A stretch of 34,548 nt of DNA from an uncultured bacterium (GTDB lineage: Bacteria; Vulcanimicrobiota; Xenobia; Xenobiales; Xenobiaceae). Location: positions 1 through 34,548 of the forward strand of contig CAKUDB010000028.1 in the NCBI GenBank assembly GCA_934644775.1, in the 5' to 3' direction. The notes beneath the pieces were generated by a model, which saw only the letters and a program-made list of their open reading frames with translations, searched no databases and had not been told where the DNA came from. Shown piece by piece: positions 23,840 to 33,700 of this stretch (position 1 is the stretch's first letter; the number at the start of each line of letters is the position of its first letter). The translations under genes were made by a program, and so were the position numbers.

Positions 23840-24916
23840 ATGTATAGGGATAATTCTTTTTCATCGGAAGTTCGCAGGGAAATAACTCGCAGCCGCCCCA
23901 AAATGTGCTGTCGTCGCTATATTTTGGCTGCTTTTATGGAATCTGCCCGAACATATCAAATTTACGACGGCTTAGTTTTGCGTTTCAATTCGTTAAATGT
24001 AGCCAGTTTTGCCGTTAAAATTTTGCGCAGCTTCGATTTGGAATTTTTATGGACACGCTCGGCTTCTTCCTCCATTAAAGAAAATAGGTCGACTAGTGGC
24101 AAAGAGCAATGTCATTACATTATAAAACTAATGGCTGAGCCAAAACTTGGCAAAACTAGGCGCTGTTTACAATTTATTGGGCCAGATTTGCTTAATTGGC
24201 CGGATACCGAGCGTGATTTGCGTTTTTGGGTTTCGCCTACTGGTCGAGTTCCAGGCTGCTTAGGCCCCTCTGAAAGTGGCAAAAATGAAAGTTTTTCTGG
24301 CTCAGGCAAAACTTTAACTTTAAAGTTATGTTGTCGTCGCCATTGGCTAAGCGGACTATTTTTGATTTTTGGCTCGATTAGCGATCCTCATAAGGAATAT
24401 TGTTTAGAATTGGCTTTGCCGAGCCGTTCTTTAGCTGAAAAGGTCTCTATTTGTTTGCAACTTGATGGGGTAAAGCCTTCCCTAAGTCAGAGGCGTCGAA
24501 CTTGGGTAGTAACTTTGAAAAGAGCTTCGGATATTTCTGAAACTTTGAGTATTATGGGTGCTAATTCGGCCCGCTTAAATTTTGAGGAAGTTTTGGCTCT
24601 AAAAGAGACGCGCAACGATGTTAGAAGGCGGGTTAATGCCGAGAGCGCCAATATGGCTCGCTCCAGCTTAGCTTCAGTACGCCAGATAGGTTGTTTACGT
24701 CTGTTGCAAAGGGAGGGCCTTTTGGCCTCTTTGCCTGTAGATTTGCAAAATATTGCTCTGGCCAGATTAGATAATCCAGAAGCTTCTTTAAGCGAATTGG
24801 GAGCCATGTTCGAGCCTAAGATACCGCGCACGACTTTAAGTCGCAAATTGGCTAAGCTGGAAGCGCTTAGTAGAGAGTTGGGCCAGCCTACCTCGGAAGA
24901 TTTTGAAATTATTTGA
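23840..24916 (+). CDS. whiA: DNA-binding protein WhiA
   Basis: WhiA combines a LAGLIDADG homing-endonuclease-like fold with a C-terminal helix-turn-helix. It is linked to sporulation control in Streptomyces and to division or chromosome segregation in Bacillus. Visible family features are the SFSSEVRREI start, MCCRRYILAAFMESA, and the WLSGLFLIFGSISDPHKEYCLELAL core. They continue with IMGANSARLNFEEVLALKETRNDVRRRVNAESANMARS and the HTH region LPVDLQNIALARLDNPEASLSELGAMF. At 358 residues it is somewhat long; extra Ser/Lys-rich sequence lies around residues 73-90 and 140-160. The usual partners rapZ and yvcK are not adjacent. The ribosome binding site before the ATG is weak. Confidence 0.9.
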   Translation: MYRDNSFSSEVRREITRSRPKMCCRRYILAAFMESARTYQIYDGLVLRFNSLNVASFAVKILRSFDLEFLWTRSASSSIKENRSTSGKEQCHYIIKLMAEPKLGKTRRCLQFIGPDLLNWPDTERDLRFWVSPTGRVPGCLGPSESGKNESFSGSGKTLTLKLCCRRHWLSGLFLIFGSISDPHKEYCLELALPSRSLAEKVSICLQLDGVKPSLSQRRRTWVVTLKRASDISETLSIMGANSARLNFEEVLALKETRNDVRRRVNAESANMARSSLASVRQIGCLRLLQREGLLASLPVDLQNIALARLDNPEASLSELGAMFEPKIPRTTLSRKLAKLEALSRELGQPTSEDFEII

Positions 24917-24981
24917 CATTGGCTTAGCAGCTTGGGATGGCGAAGGAAGAGCAGAAAAAAGGCTAGAAAACTGAGATTAAG

Positions 24982-26076
24982 ATGGCTATTTCTTTAAATA
25001 AATGTTTATCGGAAATGATTAAAGCTAAGGGATCGGATCTTTTGTTAGCTTCCGGTTATCCGCCGGCTGTGCGCCTTTACGGTCGTTTGGCCCCTTTAGA
25101 TATGCCTGTAGTAGAGTCTGAAGAGGTTGACGATATATTAAAAGAGGCCCTTACCGAATTAGAATATGAGCGCTTTCAAAATGAATCTAGTTTAGATTTT
25201 GCCTACGAAGAAGATGTAGAAGGGGTTGGTTTAACCCGCTTTCGCTGTAATACTTATATTCAGAGTCGCGGTTTATCTATCGTCTTTAAGCTTATTCCCT
25301 GGACTCCACCTACTATCGAAGAATTGAATTTGCCTGAGCAAATAGTCTCTTTAACTACTAACCGAAGCGGTTTAGTTTTGATTACTGGGCCGGCCGGTTG
25401 TGGTAAAACTAGCACCTTAGCGGCTATGTGTCGCTATATAAACGATAATCGGGCCGTACATATGATTACGATAGAAGATCCTATCGAATATATCCATACT
25501 AACAATATGGCCATGATTATGCAGCGTCAGGTAGGCGTCCATGTTTACAATTTCCAACGCGCTCTGAGAGCAGCTTTACGTGAAGATCCCGATGTTATAG
25601 TTATAGGAGAATTGCGCGATTTGGAAAGTATTCAATTGGCCATAACTGCTGCCGAAACTGGCCACTTAGTTTTAGGCACGATGAATACAATTTCAGCTAC
25701 CCAGACTATAAATCGAGTTATAAGCACTTTCCCAGTTGCCCAACAATGGCAAGTGCGTACTATGTTGGCCGATAGCTTAAATGCCGTAATTTCACAACAA
25801 CTTTTACCTAGAGTCGACGGTAAAGGCCTAGTTCCAGTTGTAGAAATGATGCTTAATACCGAAGCTGTAGCCAATATTATTCGTGAAAATAGATGTCACC
25901 AATTAGTGGGCATCATTGAGGCTGCCGCCAATAAAGGTATGCGTTTAATGGATAATGAGCTACTGCGTTTGGTAAAAGAAGGTAAAGTAGATTATCAAGA
26001 GGCGCTTAATCGGGGCCATGACAAGAAAGAATTGGGCTCGCGTTTAGATTTAAGTCGCGATAGGGGGCGTTTTTAA
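24982..26076 (+). CDS. pilT: PilT-like type IV pilus retraction ATPase, paralogue 1 (altered His box)
   Basis: Hexameric secretion-ATPase family that powers pilus retraction. Visible are the N-terminal PAS-like domain (GSDLLLASGYPPAVRLYGRL), Walker A GPAGCGKTST (136-145), the Asp box ITIEDPIEYIH, Walker B VIVIGELRDLE and a His-box region TGHLVLGTMNT. In canonical PilT that last motif ends LHT; here N235 replaces the second histidine, and the downstream paralogue keeps it. The change may lower activity or make this a regulatory (PilU-like) partner, which is inference. At 364 residues the length is normal. Three base pairs separate it from the second pilT, indicating a shared transcript. No pilin, PilB, PilC or PilM-type gene is visible in the window. 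Confidence 0.88.
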   Translation: MAISLNKCLSEMIKAKGSDLLLASGYPPAVRLYGRLAPLDMPVVESEEVDDILKEALTELEYERFQNESSLDFAYEEDVEGVGLTRFRCNTYIQSRGLSIVFKLIPWTPPTIEELNLPEQIVSLTTNRSGLVLITGPAGCGKTSTLAAMCRYINDNRAVHMITIEDPIEYIHTNNMAMIMQRQVGVHVYNFQRALRAALREDPDVIVIGELRDLESIQLAITAAETGHLVLGTMNTISATQTINRVISTFPVAQQWQVRTMLADSLNAVISQQLLPRVDGKGLVPVVEMMLNTEAVANIIRENRCHQLVGIIEAAANKGMRLMDNELLRLVKEGKVDYQEALNRGHDKKELGSRLDLSRDRGRF

Positions 26077-26079
26077 GAT

Positions 26080-27147
26080 ATGCTGACTTTAGAAAAATTG
26101 CTACGCCAAGCTGTAGATAAGGGCGCTTCCGATTTGCATATTCAGGAGAATAGTCGCCCTGCTTTGCGTATCCAAGGCAAAATCCACTTTTTAGAAGTCG
26201 ATGAGCTCGACGAGGAAACGGTGGCCGATATGATTTTGCCCTTGATGAATGAGGAAGATTACCAAACCTTCCTTACTATGGGCGACGTCGATTTTGCCTA
26301 CAATTGTCCTGGAGTGTCGCGTTTTCGAGTTAATGCTCTAAACCATTACGGTGGGCGTGGTGCCGTTTTTCGGGTAATTCCCAACCAAATTCCCACTTTG
26401 AGTCAGTTGGGGGTACCAAAAGTTCTCCAAGATATTGCCCAATCGCCCAAAGGTTTGGTCTTAGTTACTGGCCCTACCGGTTGTGGAAAGTCTACTACTT
26501 TGGCCGCTATGCTCAACCATATCAACTGTAACAGTACAAAACATATTATTACGGTTGAAGATCCGATCGAATTTATCCACCCTATTGCCCAATCATTTTT
26601 AGAGCAGCGCGAATTGGGTCGCCATGCTCATAGTTTTGCTGACGCTTTAAAAGCTTCTTTGCGCGAATCTCCCGATGTGCTTATGATAGGCGAGATGCGC
26701 GACTTAGATACTATAAGTCAGGCTTTACGGGCTGCCGAAACTGGCCACTTAGTGCTAGCTACTTTGCATACTAGCTCTGTAGCCCAAACTTTAGCCCGCA
26801 TAGTAGACGTCTTTCCTCCCGAGGAACAGCCTCAAATTAGATCTTTGCTTTCCGGCTCACTTAGAGCCATTATTTGTCAGCAACTCCTTCCCAGATGTAA
26901 CGGTGGCGGACGGGTAGCGGCTATGGAAATTATGATTATGAATAGCAGCATGTCGGGTATTATCCGTGAAGGAAAAACTTCGCAAATCCGCAGCTTCTTA
27001 ATGATGGGACGCTCTGAAGGTATGCAGACTTTGGATTTACATTTAGCTCACTTATTACATACTAGACAAATATCTCTAAATGTAGCCGAAGAATATGGCA
27101 CCGATATGGAATTTATAAAGTATCACGATCAGTTATTTGGAGAGTAA
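26080..27147 (+). CDS. pilT: PilT-like type IV pilus retraction ATPase, paralogue 2
   Basis: The second retraction-type ATPase, 355 residues. Motifs are complete: ASDLHIQENSRPALRIQGK at the N-terminus, Walker A GPTGCGKST (131-139), Asp box ITVEDPIEFIH, Walker B DVLMIGEMRDLDT and the His box GHLVLATLHT with both H223 and H230. The C-terminal region MEIMIMNSSMSGIIREGKT matches the PilT-specific segment. The gene follows paralogue 1 immediately and overlaps any extended reading of the following YihY gene. Having both copies together suggests a PilT/PilU-like heteromeric motor, used for twitching or DNA uptake. Confidence 0.92.
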   Translation: MLTLEKLLRQAVDKGASDLHIQENSRPALRIQGKIHFLEVDELDEETVADMILPLMNEEDYQTFLTMGDVDFAYNCPGVSRFRVNALNHYGGRGAVFRVIPNQIPTLSQLGVPKVLQDIAQSPKGLVLVTGPTGCGKSTTLAAMLNHINCNSTKHIITVEDPIEFIHPIAQSFLEQRELGRHAHSFADALKASLRESPDVLMIGEMRDLDTISQALRAAETGHLVLATLHTSSVAQTLARIVDVFPPEEQPQIRSLLSGSLRAIICQQLLPRCNGGGRVAAMEIMIMNSSMSGIIREGKTSQIRSFLMMGRSEGMQTLDLHLAHLLHTRQISLNVAEEYGTDMEFIKYHDQLFGE

Positions 27148-27253
27148 AACTTTACTCAATTTACTTGAAATTTATCTGTCAACTAGAAGCCTTCGGCTAT
27201 TTTCAGATAGGGCGATAAGGGTGGGATACTTTCACTTAGTGTATACAGAGAAA

Positions 27254-28222
27254 ATGGGGCAAGAAGGAATAATCTGTAAATTGCGCAGCGTGGGCCACTT
27301 TTGGCTCTTAGTTGTAGCTGACGTAGTTAGCAAATTTATCAAAGATGATTGCAGCTTTTTAGCGGCAGGTATTGCTTTTTACGCCTTTCTTTCGCTTTTT
27401 CCCATGTGTTTAGTTTTGGTCTCTTTTTTCAGTTGGATCTTTTCTATCGATTGGATCCACCAACAAGTGATTACTGGTTTTTCCCAAATAAGTTCGGTCT
27501 CTTTAAAAGAATCTGGCGGTTTAGCCTATACGGTGGGGCTCATTCAGCAGCTAATGCCAGCTACAAGCCAATGGGTAGAGAAAGAGTTATCCGTTTTGGC
27601 CAGCCACATTGGGCGCAATGTAATTATTTCCGTTATTTTAGGCTTGTGGTCGGGTCGCCACATGTTCGTCTCTATGGAATATAGTTTATATCGCGTTTGG
27701 AATATGACTATTAAACGCAATTGGTTCTCTAGCAACCTGGTCAGTATGTATCTTATTTTAGTGACCGGTTTGGCCTTTATAGTCCTCTTAACTTTTACCG
27801 GCCTTATGACCTTAGTCCAAAATGTTATATCTAGTTTCGCTTTGCCTTCTTTTATGGGCTTCTCTCTAGACCAGGCTTTAATTTGGAATTGGATAGTCTC
27901 TTGGATCTTTGTACCTTTGGGAGCTAGCGTACTCTTTTTAATGATGTACCGACTTTTGCCAGCCGAATCTTTGCCCGTAGTCTACTTGATCCCCGGAGCA
28001 ATTTTTTCTGGTATAGCTTGGAAATTATCTAGCTTAGCTTATTTGGAATACGGTATTCGTTTTGGCCAAGTGTCGGCTTTTTACGGCTCTATTTGGTATT
28101 TGGTAGGTTTAATGACTTGGCTGTATATAGTAGCCATCGTCTTTTTGTTGGGGGCCGAAGTGGTATATGCTTATGCCTATAGGCAAGAACTAAATAGCGG
28201 TAGGCATATTTTACCAAGTTAA
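27254..28222 (+). CDS. YihY/BrkB family inner-membrane protein
   Basis: Polytopic membrane protein of the YihY/BrkB (virulence factor BrkB, formerly putative RNase BN) family; its molecular role is not established. The family start VSKFIKDDCSFLAAGIAFYAFLSLFP is clear. It is followed by six or so hydrophobic segments and the typical FIVLLTFTGLM, PLGASVLFLMMYRLLP, PGAIFSGIAWKLSS and AFYGSIWYLVGLMTWLYIVAIVFLLGAEVVYAY blocks. The ATG at 27254 gives 322 residues with the domain starting near residue 10. The frame extends upstream to a TTG at 27137 overlapping pilT, but that leader has no family similarity I can see. It probably shares the pilT transcript. No terminator is obvious in the 154 bp that follow. 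Confidence 0.88.
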   Translation: MGQEGIICKLRSVGHFWLLVVADVVSKFIKDDCSFLAAGIAFYAFLSLFPMCLVLVSFFSWIFSIDWIHQQVITGFSQISSVSLKESGGLAYTVGLIQQLMPATSQWVEKELSVLASHIGRNVIISVILGLWSGRHMFVSMEYSLYRVWNMTIKRNWFSSNLVSMYLILVTGLAFIVLLTFTGLMTLVQNVISSFALPSFMGFSLDQALIWNWIVSWIFVPLGASVLFLMMYRLLPAESLPVVYLIPGAIFSGIAWKLSSLAYLEYGIRFGQVSAFYGSIWYLVGLMTWLYIVAIVFLLGAEVVYAYAYRQELNSGRHILPS

Positions 28223-28376
28223 TTTGGAATATCTGTTTAAAGTTCTGCTCTCAAGTCTGACAAGGATTTGAAGATTAGTTAGCAAAAATCGGTCGAGTTT
28301 TTAGTAATTAGTATCGAGCGAGGTGTAAAAAAGGGCGCATCGTTTAAAAACTTTTGCATCCTATAAATATAACGTC

Positions 28377-29321
28377 ATGTCAGAAAATAATGTTACCGAT
28401 TATTCAAATAAAAACAATTGGTTAGCCTTTCCTCAAGAGCTGGTTTACCCCGCTGATACTATTTATCTCTATCCTACTTGTTATGCTCCCTCAGAAGCCG
28501 ACGCCCCTTTAATTTGTGACATAAACGACTCTTCCATGCGTACTAATGCTAAAAAATACCAGCGTTTACAAGCGTCTGTTTTTACTAAGTCGACTAATGT
28601 TTTTATACCTTTATATCGTCAATGCAACGCTTTTAGTGCCGATAAACTTAGTAAGGAAGAAGAGCTAAAATTATACGAAGGGGCACCTCGTCAAGATATA
28701 TTCGCCGCTTTAGATTATTATTTTACCCAGGTAAACCAGGGACGGCCCTTTATTTTAGCTGGCCACTCCCAAGGATCTTTAATGGCCCTTTACGTTTTGA
28801 CTATCTATTTTGCCCAACACCAAGATTATTATAAGCGTATGGTGGCCGCTTATGTAATTGGTTTTGGCGTATTTGAGGCTATTCTCAAGAATTGTCCTTT
28901 CCTCAAAATGGCTCAGGGGGCCGACGATGTGGGGGTTATCGTTTCTTACAACACTGAAGGGCCGGAAAATAAGCAGGCTAAGAGCGTCCTTATTCCTCCC
29001 GGAACTAAAGCTATCAATCCTCTCAACTGGCGTACCGACGAAACTTACGCTCCTTTAAGTCTCAATAAAGGTTCGCTCCATATGGATAAAGGGGGGCACT
29101 GCGAAGTTGGCGCTCCTTTGGCCGACGCTCAACTTTGCTTGGCTAGGGGTACGGTTATCTGTAGCAGCTTAAAGAATCCTCAGGCTTATTATTCACGCCA
29201 TGTAGCCAGCTTCGGGCCGGCCAGTTTCCATTCTTTAGACTATAGCTTTTACTACGTAAACCTTCAGGAAAATATCGCTTTGCGTTTAAGTAAATACTTA
29301 GAAAAATATGGCCAAAACTGA
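28377..29321 (+). CDS. DUF3089 alpha/beta-hydrolase (lipase-like)
   Basis: Predicted serine hydrolase. The family signature is present: a DTIYLYPTCYAPS strand near the start, FIPLYRQCNAFS, RQDIFAALDYYFTQVNQGRPFILAGHSQGS with the nucleophile elbow GHSQG, then VGVIVSYNTEGP and INPLNWRTDE. A candidate catalytic His lies near the C-terminus (GGHCEVG or the YSRHVASFG region). At 314 residues no signal peptide or lipobox is seen, so the enzyme is probably cytoplasmic. No Shine-Dalgarno sequence precedes the ATG. A TATAAA (28362-28367) ends 9 bp before it, so the message could be leaderless, though no matching -35 is clear. Substrate unknown. Confidence 0.82.
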   Translation: MSENNVTDYSNKNNWLAFPQELVYPADTIYLYPTCYAPSEADAPLICDINDSSMRTNAKKYQRLQASVFTKSTNVFIPLYRQCNAFSADKLSKEEELKLYEGAPRQDIFAALDYYFTQVNQGRPFILAGHSQGSLMALYVLTIYFAQHQDYYKRMVAAYVIGFGVFEAILKNCPFLKMAQGADDVGVIVSYNTEGPENKQAKSVLIPPGTKAINPLNWRTDETYAPLSLNKGSLHMDKGGHCEVGAPLADAQLCLARGTVICSSLKNPQAYYSRHVASFGPASFHSLDYSFYYVNLQENIALRLSKYLEKYGQN

Positions 29322-29328
29322 GGCTTAA

Positions 29329-29380
29329 TATAAAAAAGCCCTGCCCCAAGATTAAAAATGGGGGCGGGGCTTTTTTATAT
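29329..29380. terminator. Strong bidirectional terminator
   Basis: TATAAAAAAGCCCTGCCCC pairs with GGGGCGGGGCTTTTTTATA (one T-G pair) around a short A-rich loop. A-runs and T-runs on both sides make it work for the hydrolase gene (plus) and truD (minus). Confidence 0.93.
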
Positions 29381-29401
29381 TTTGTAGCCAAAATAAATAG
29401 G

Positions 29402-30514
29402 TTATTCGGAAGCTGTGTCGTCGTCTTGGCTGATATTTTGCTCAGAAGTTTTGGTAAATTCCCCCATTAAGACGCTGGCATAACTTCCTGAAGGTAGGGT
29501 AAATTTAAATACTGGATCGCCTTCTACTGAAGTAATTGTCAAATCTTCAATCTTTAGGCGGGCTTTACGGCGACTACCTTCAGCTTTAAGCTGTCTAAAC
29601 TCTTCCAACTTAATGGCGTATCGCTCCAGTATTCTCTCTTCTCTTTTTAGCGCTTCTTCTTTGGCTTTAAACATTTTATAACCAAAGATGGGGCCTAAGG
29701 GCGAAATTTCAAAAGCATCTAGTCTGGGTTGTTCATTTTGCGGTTCAGTCGAATAGAAGATTCCACCTTGAGGCAATTTGCCAAACACATCGCCGCAAAT
29801 GGCTGTAGCAAAAAGGCCGTCGTTTATGCGCTCATTTAGCCAAACGTTAAAAAGTTCTGACTGAAGAGCGGAAATAATGAGCCATTTGCGCCATTTAGGT
29901 CCGAATATTTTACCACTTTTTAAGCCTTTAAGACCTATTTCGGCATTATTGCCCTCTCGGCCGAAGCGCTGCGGCCCATAAAAATTGGCCAATCCCTTAG
30001 TCTTAATAGCTTGGCTAATAGGCTCGACAAGTTCGGGCCAATTAGGGAGAGATTGACGCAAACGAATAGTAAAGCGATTTCCTTTTAAGTGGCCGGTGCG
30101 CAATTTGTTATTATGTAATCCCAAAATTTTGATCTGGAAAGTCAGATCATCTGGTATAACTAGGCGCTCTGCCAGTTCATGGGGAGCGATAGTTTGGTTG
30201 ACGCTTAGGGGAGCGGAACCTTCTTTAAGTGGCCAAAGAGCAGCTGGAAGAGAAAAGCGCTGAGTTGTGACAGCTTGTCTATCTTTTAGGCCGGCATAAC
30301 CAATATCTGAAGAGTTCATATTAAAAGCCGCCGCCAATTCACTAATTGCGGCTTGGGTGGTAATTTGTCTCTTAGTAACTTCGACAAAAACATGCTCGCC
30401 TTGATTGATTAGATCGTAAGAGGGAATCTCTTCGACGATAAAGTCTTCGGGATAGGTGCGCATAACGCCGCCTATGCCGGGTAAATCTTTAGTAATATAA
30501 GTTATCATTTCCAA
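29402..30514 (-). CDS. truD: tRNA pseudouridine(13) synthase TruD
   Basis: Makes pseudouridine at position 13 of tRNA-Glu and others. The 370 residues show PEDFIVEEIP near the start, the catalytic motif GYAGLKDRQAVTTQRFSL with Asp78, GNRFTIRLR, and the FYGPQRFGREGNNAEIG block diagnostic of TruD. The insertion domain and the C-terminal PSGSYASVLMGEF segment are present. The TTG at 30514 is used because GGGAGG lies 6 bp upstream; an ATG two codons later (30508) would have 12-bp spacing. The family is common in gammaproteobacteria and archaea and patchy in Bacillota, so lateral origin is possible; codon use does not look clearly foreign by eye. The 270 bp upstream, shared with the divergent ATPase, contain an AGCCCC/GGGGCT inverted repeat (30554-30582) but no other gene. 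Confidence 0.93.
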   Translation of the reverse strand: MEMITYITKDLPGIGGVMRTYPEDFIVEEIPSYDLINQGEHVFVEVTKRQITTQAAISELAAAFNMNSSDIGYAGLKDRQAVTTQRFSLPAALWPLKEGSAPLSVNQTIAPHELAERLVIPDDLTFQIKILGLHNNKLRTGHLKGNRFTIRLRQSLPNWPELVEPISQAIKTKGLANFYGPQRFGREGNNAEIGLKGLKSGKIFGPKWRKWLIISALQSELFNVWLNERINDGLFATAICGDVFGKLPQGGIFYSTEPQNEQPRLDAFEISPLGPIFGYKMFKAKEEALKREERILERYAIKLEEFRQLKAEGSRRKARLKIEDLTITSVEGDPVFKFTLPSGSYASVLMGEFTKTSEQNISQDDDTASE

Positions 30515-30784
30515 GTTCGGCCTCCCACACTTAAAGATAGGCTCTATTCTTGGAGCCCCCTTTTAATCCTAGATTTTGGGGCTGACAAATTTGCTTTTTA
30601 GACTACCATTAAAGAGCGCTTTGGCTCGGCAAGAAACCAAAAAAATGGAGGATTTTAGCTTATTTTAGCGTAAATTTTCCGTCTACATTTTGCATAAAAC
30701 TGTGGTGCTGTTCTCGCAAAAGTAAGCATTTCCCCATTCGAGGGGTGGGGGTAGGTTCACTAGGTAGCGTGTTGGAGGCGTGTG

Positions 30785-33700
30785 ATGGCTGCAATTGGTA
30801 CTCAATCATTGAGTCAACTAGTCAAGGTAAACATAACTCAAAAGACTGAATTTGATATATATAAAGCTATCACTGCACCAGAAAATATCTTCCTTGAGGA
30901 AAAATTTAGGCCCCTTTCTCCCCAGCTTGAGCCTTTGAAAGCTATGGCTGAAAGTGCTATCCAAGGCGGTACCATTCTTTTATCAGGCACTTTTGGAGTA
31001 GGCAAGACCTCTTTACTAGCCCTTTTAGGTAGGCTCTTATCTGTAAGCGCACCTTCAGAAGAGTTTTCAGCCACGCTTTCCCTGCTTAACGACACCTCTT
31101 TGGCCAAAAATTTTAGTGAACTTCGCTCAGGTAATCGCTCTTGGTTAGTGGCCGCATCTAGTTGTAATAAAAAAGATGCCGATTTGGCTACTTCGCTGCG
31201 TCAGGCTTTGCAAAAGGCTTTACTAGATAAAAAACTCAGCTTTGCTTGGGAAGCCGATTTAAGTTTAGAAGAGAATTGCCAAAAAGTTTCCGACTATGTG
31301 CGCCAAAATGGTTACGAGGGGCTTTTGCTTCTGCTCGATGAAGCGGACGCTTTAGTTGAAAAGGCTCTGCATGAAGGTGAGTCGCCCTTAGGTTTGGAGA
31401 GTTTTTGCGCTTTTTGTCGCCGGAATCCCTCTTCTATACTCTGTGTTGTAGCTACTAATACTGAAATTAGTAACCTCTCTTTAGAAGAAGAAGAGAGGGC
31501 TATAGCTGTCTTTTCCAAGGTTCAGTCTGTCTCTATGCTTGGGCGTACCGGCGAATGGGAAAATTTTGTCAGCTCTTCTATTATCGAGCATATTAAAGGC
31601 GAACTTTGGGATTCGCTGTTGGAATATAAAGATTTTCGCCTGGTAACTGAAGGCTTGATCCAATCGGGCCTTTATAAGGGCAGCTCCGAAAAATGGATTA
31701 CCGAAACGATCATGCACGGAGCTTATCCCTTACATCCGGCTGTAGCTTTTGCTTTACCCAGAGTAGCTTTAGCTATGTCCGGGCCTGGGAGGACGGCTTT
31801 TAATTTCTTCTGCGACGCTTCTCCGGGCGGTTTCCTTTATTTCTTGCGCAATTTTGCTATCGTGCAACCTAATGGCCGTCTCCATCTTTACACTTTAGAT
31901 TCCCTTTTCACTTATTTTGAAAAGACTTTTTCTGCCGACCCAGCCAACAGCGACTACGTAAAAGGGCTCAATAAGTCGGTAATAATCGCTGGAGATGTCC
32001 CCCAGGCCCGTCGTATATTGCGCCTAACTTTACTTATCCAACTTATTGCTCACGATCGCTTCAAAAGTACCCAAGAGAATATCCTTTGGGCTATGCACTT
32101 AGGCGAAAAAGAAGCCAAAGTGGCCGGCCACAGTTTGCAATTACTTAAAGAGAAAAAGGCCCTCGAGTTTAACGAAAAGACTGGTGAGTATACTTTGCCT
32201 GTAGAGCGTCGCAAAGTTACTTTAAGCGAAGCTTTGGCCCGTATGCGCAATCGCGTGCGCTCTCAACTCGACGTAGCTTCAGTTATAAAGTCCGGTTTAG
32301 CCGTTACTAAAATAGAAGCCGAAGATTTCAACAGAAACTACTACACCGATCGCTTCGCCGGAATAAATGTCGTCTTAGCTTCAGAAATTAGCGATCCGGT
32401 TAAGTTTATGACCAAATTTACCGACAGTCTGGAGCAATTGCGTCCCTATAAGGGTGACATTAGTTTTGTGCTGGTAGTAGCCGAAAGTGAAGCTGAACTT
32501 GAGCGAGTAAAAGGATTAGCCGACGAGGGGGCCTTTAAGCACAAGCAATTGATCTTTGCTCTGTTGAAAGATTCTATCGCTATATCCAAAGATGCTTTAG
32601 ACGCTTTGGCTCTAGAGCGCGTTTGTGCTGTAGAAATTCCTTTTTGCGATCCTACTTCGGTCGAATATGAAAAAGCTCAAGAACTTTTAAACGAGACTAA
32701 AGAGCGCTTAGAAGCTTCTGTAGCTCACGTAGTTAATACCGAGAACTTACTCCTTTATCACAATGGCCAAGTCCATACCGAGTTAGATTTAGACGCCACT
32801 TGTGAGCTGGTAAATAACATTATCACCTCTTTAATTGGGCAGCCTCCCATGCTTAGCAATGGAGATTTGCTTAGTTTACACGAGTCGAGTGCAGCCAAAC
32901 GCTCTCGGCAAAGCCTTATTGCTTATATTTTAGGCTGTCGCGGCCCTATTGCTTTGCGCTCTCATAATCGCAACTTTATCAATATTATCCAATCGGCTTT
33001 TGTAGAGACGGGTCTATTAGAATCGGAGAGGGCTAAGGGTGGTTGGCACTATTTCCATTTAGTGAGAGAAGAGGCTCATTCTCAAGTAGCTGAAGGGTAT
33101 GCCTTTTTATGCTCCCAAATTTTGGCCAAGCCTGGCTCGATTAGTTGTATAGAGGCTGACGGCGTTATAAAATCGCTAACTAAAGCCCCCTACGGTTTTA
33201 CTCCCTCTTTAATTGAATTGTTGTTAGCTTTGGCTTTCTGGCAATATCGCGATTACTTGGTTTTGCATAAGAACTTACCTTTGGATCGTCTCGACAACTC
33301 AGAAGAAGTAGCCCAAGAAGTAGCTATAAGTGCCAGAGCCATTTTTGATTTGGTTAGCAACCCGGCCGGTTGGGCTTTCGTCTTTACCGATTGTACTTCA
33401 GAACAGTTGGTCTATTTGCAAGGTATTAGTGATCTGTGCTCCGATAAGCTTAGTGAAGATAAGTCTTTGTGGAAGAGTGTAGGCCGGGCTTTACTCGATT
33501 ATTACCGAGCTCTCTCTAAATATTCTCGCTCAGCTCAAGCTTCTGGCAACGAAGAAGCCGAAAAGCTTCGCTCCCTTTTAGAAAAGGTTAGTAGCCAATC
33601 TGAGCCCTCCTACCGTCTTTTCTTAGAAAGGCAAATTCCGGCTTTATTCGGATATGGCGAAAAGATTGATTGGAGCTTGGCTTCTATCGAGATCGTTAGC

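Noticed and set aside
27137..27253. Extended N-terminus of the YihY gene from a TTG overlapping pilT
   Set aside because: The extra 39 residues show no family similarity, and an ATG at 27254 lies just before the conserved domain.
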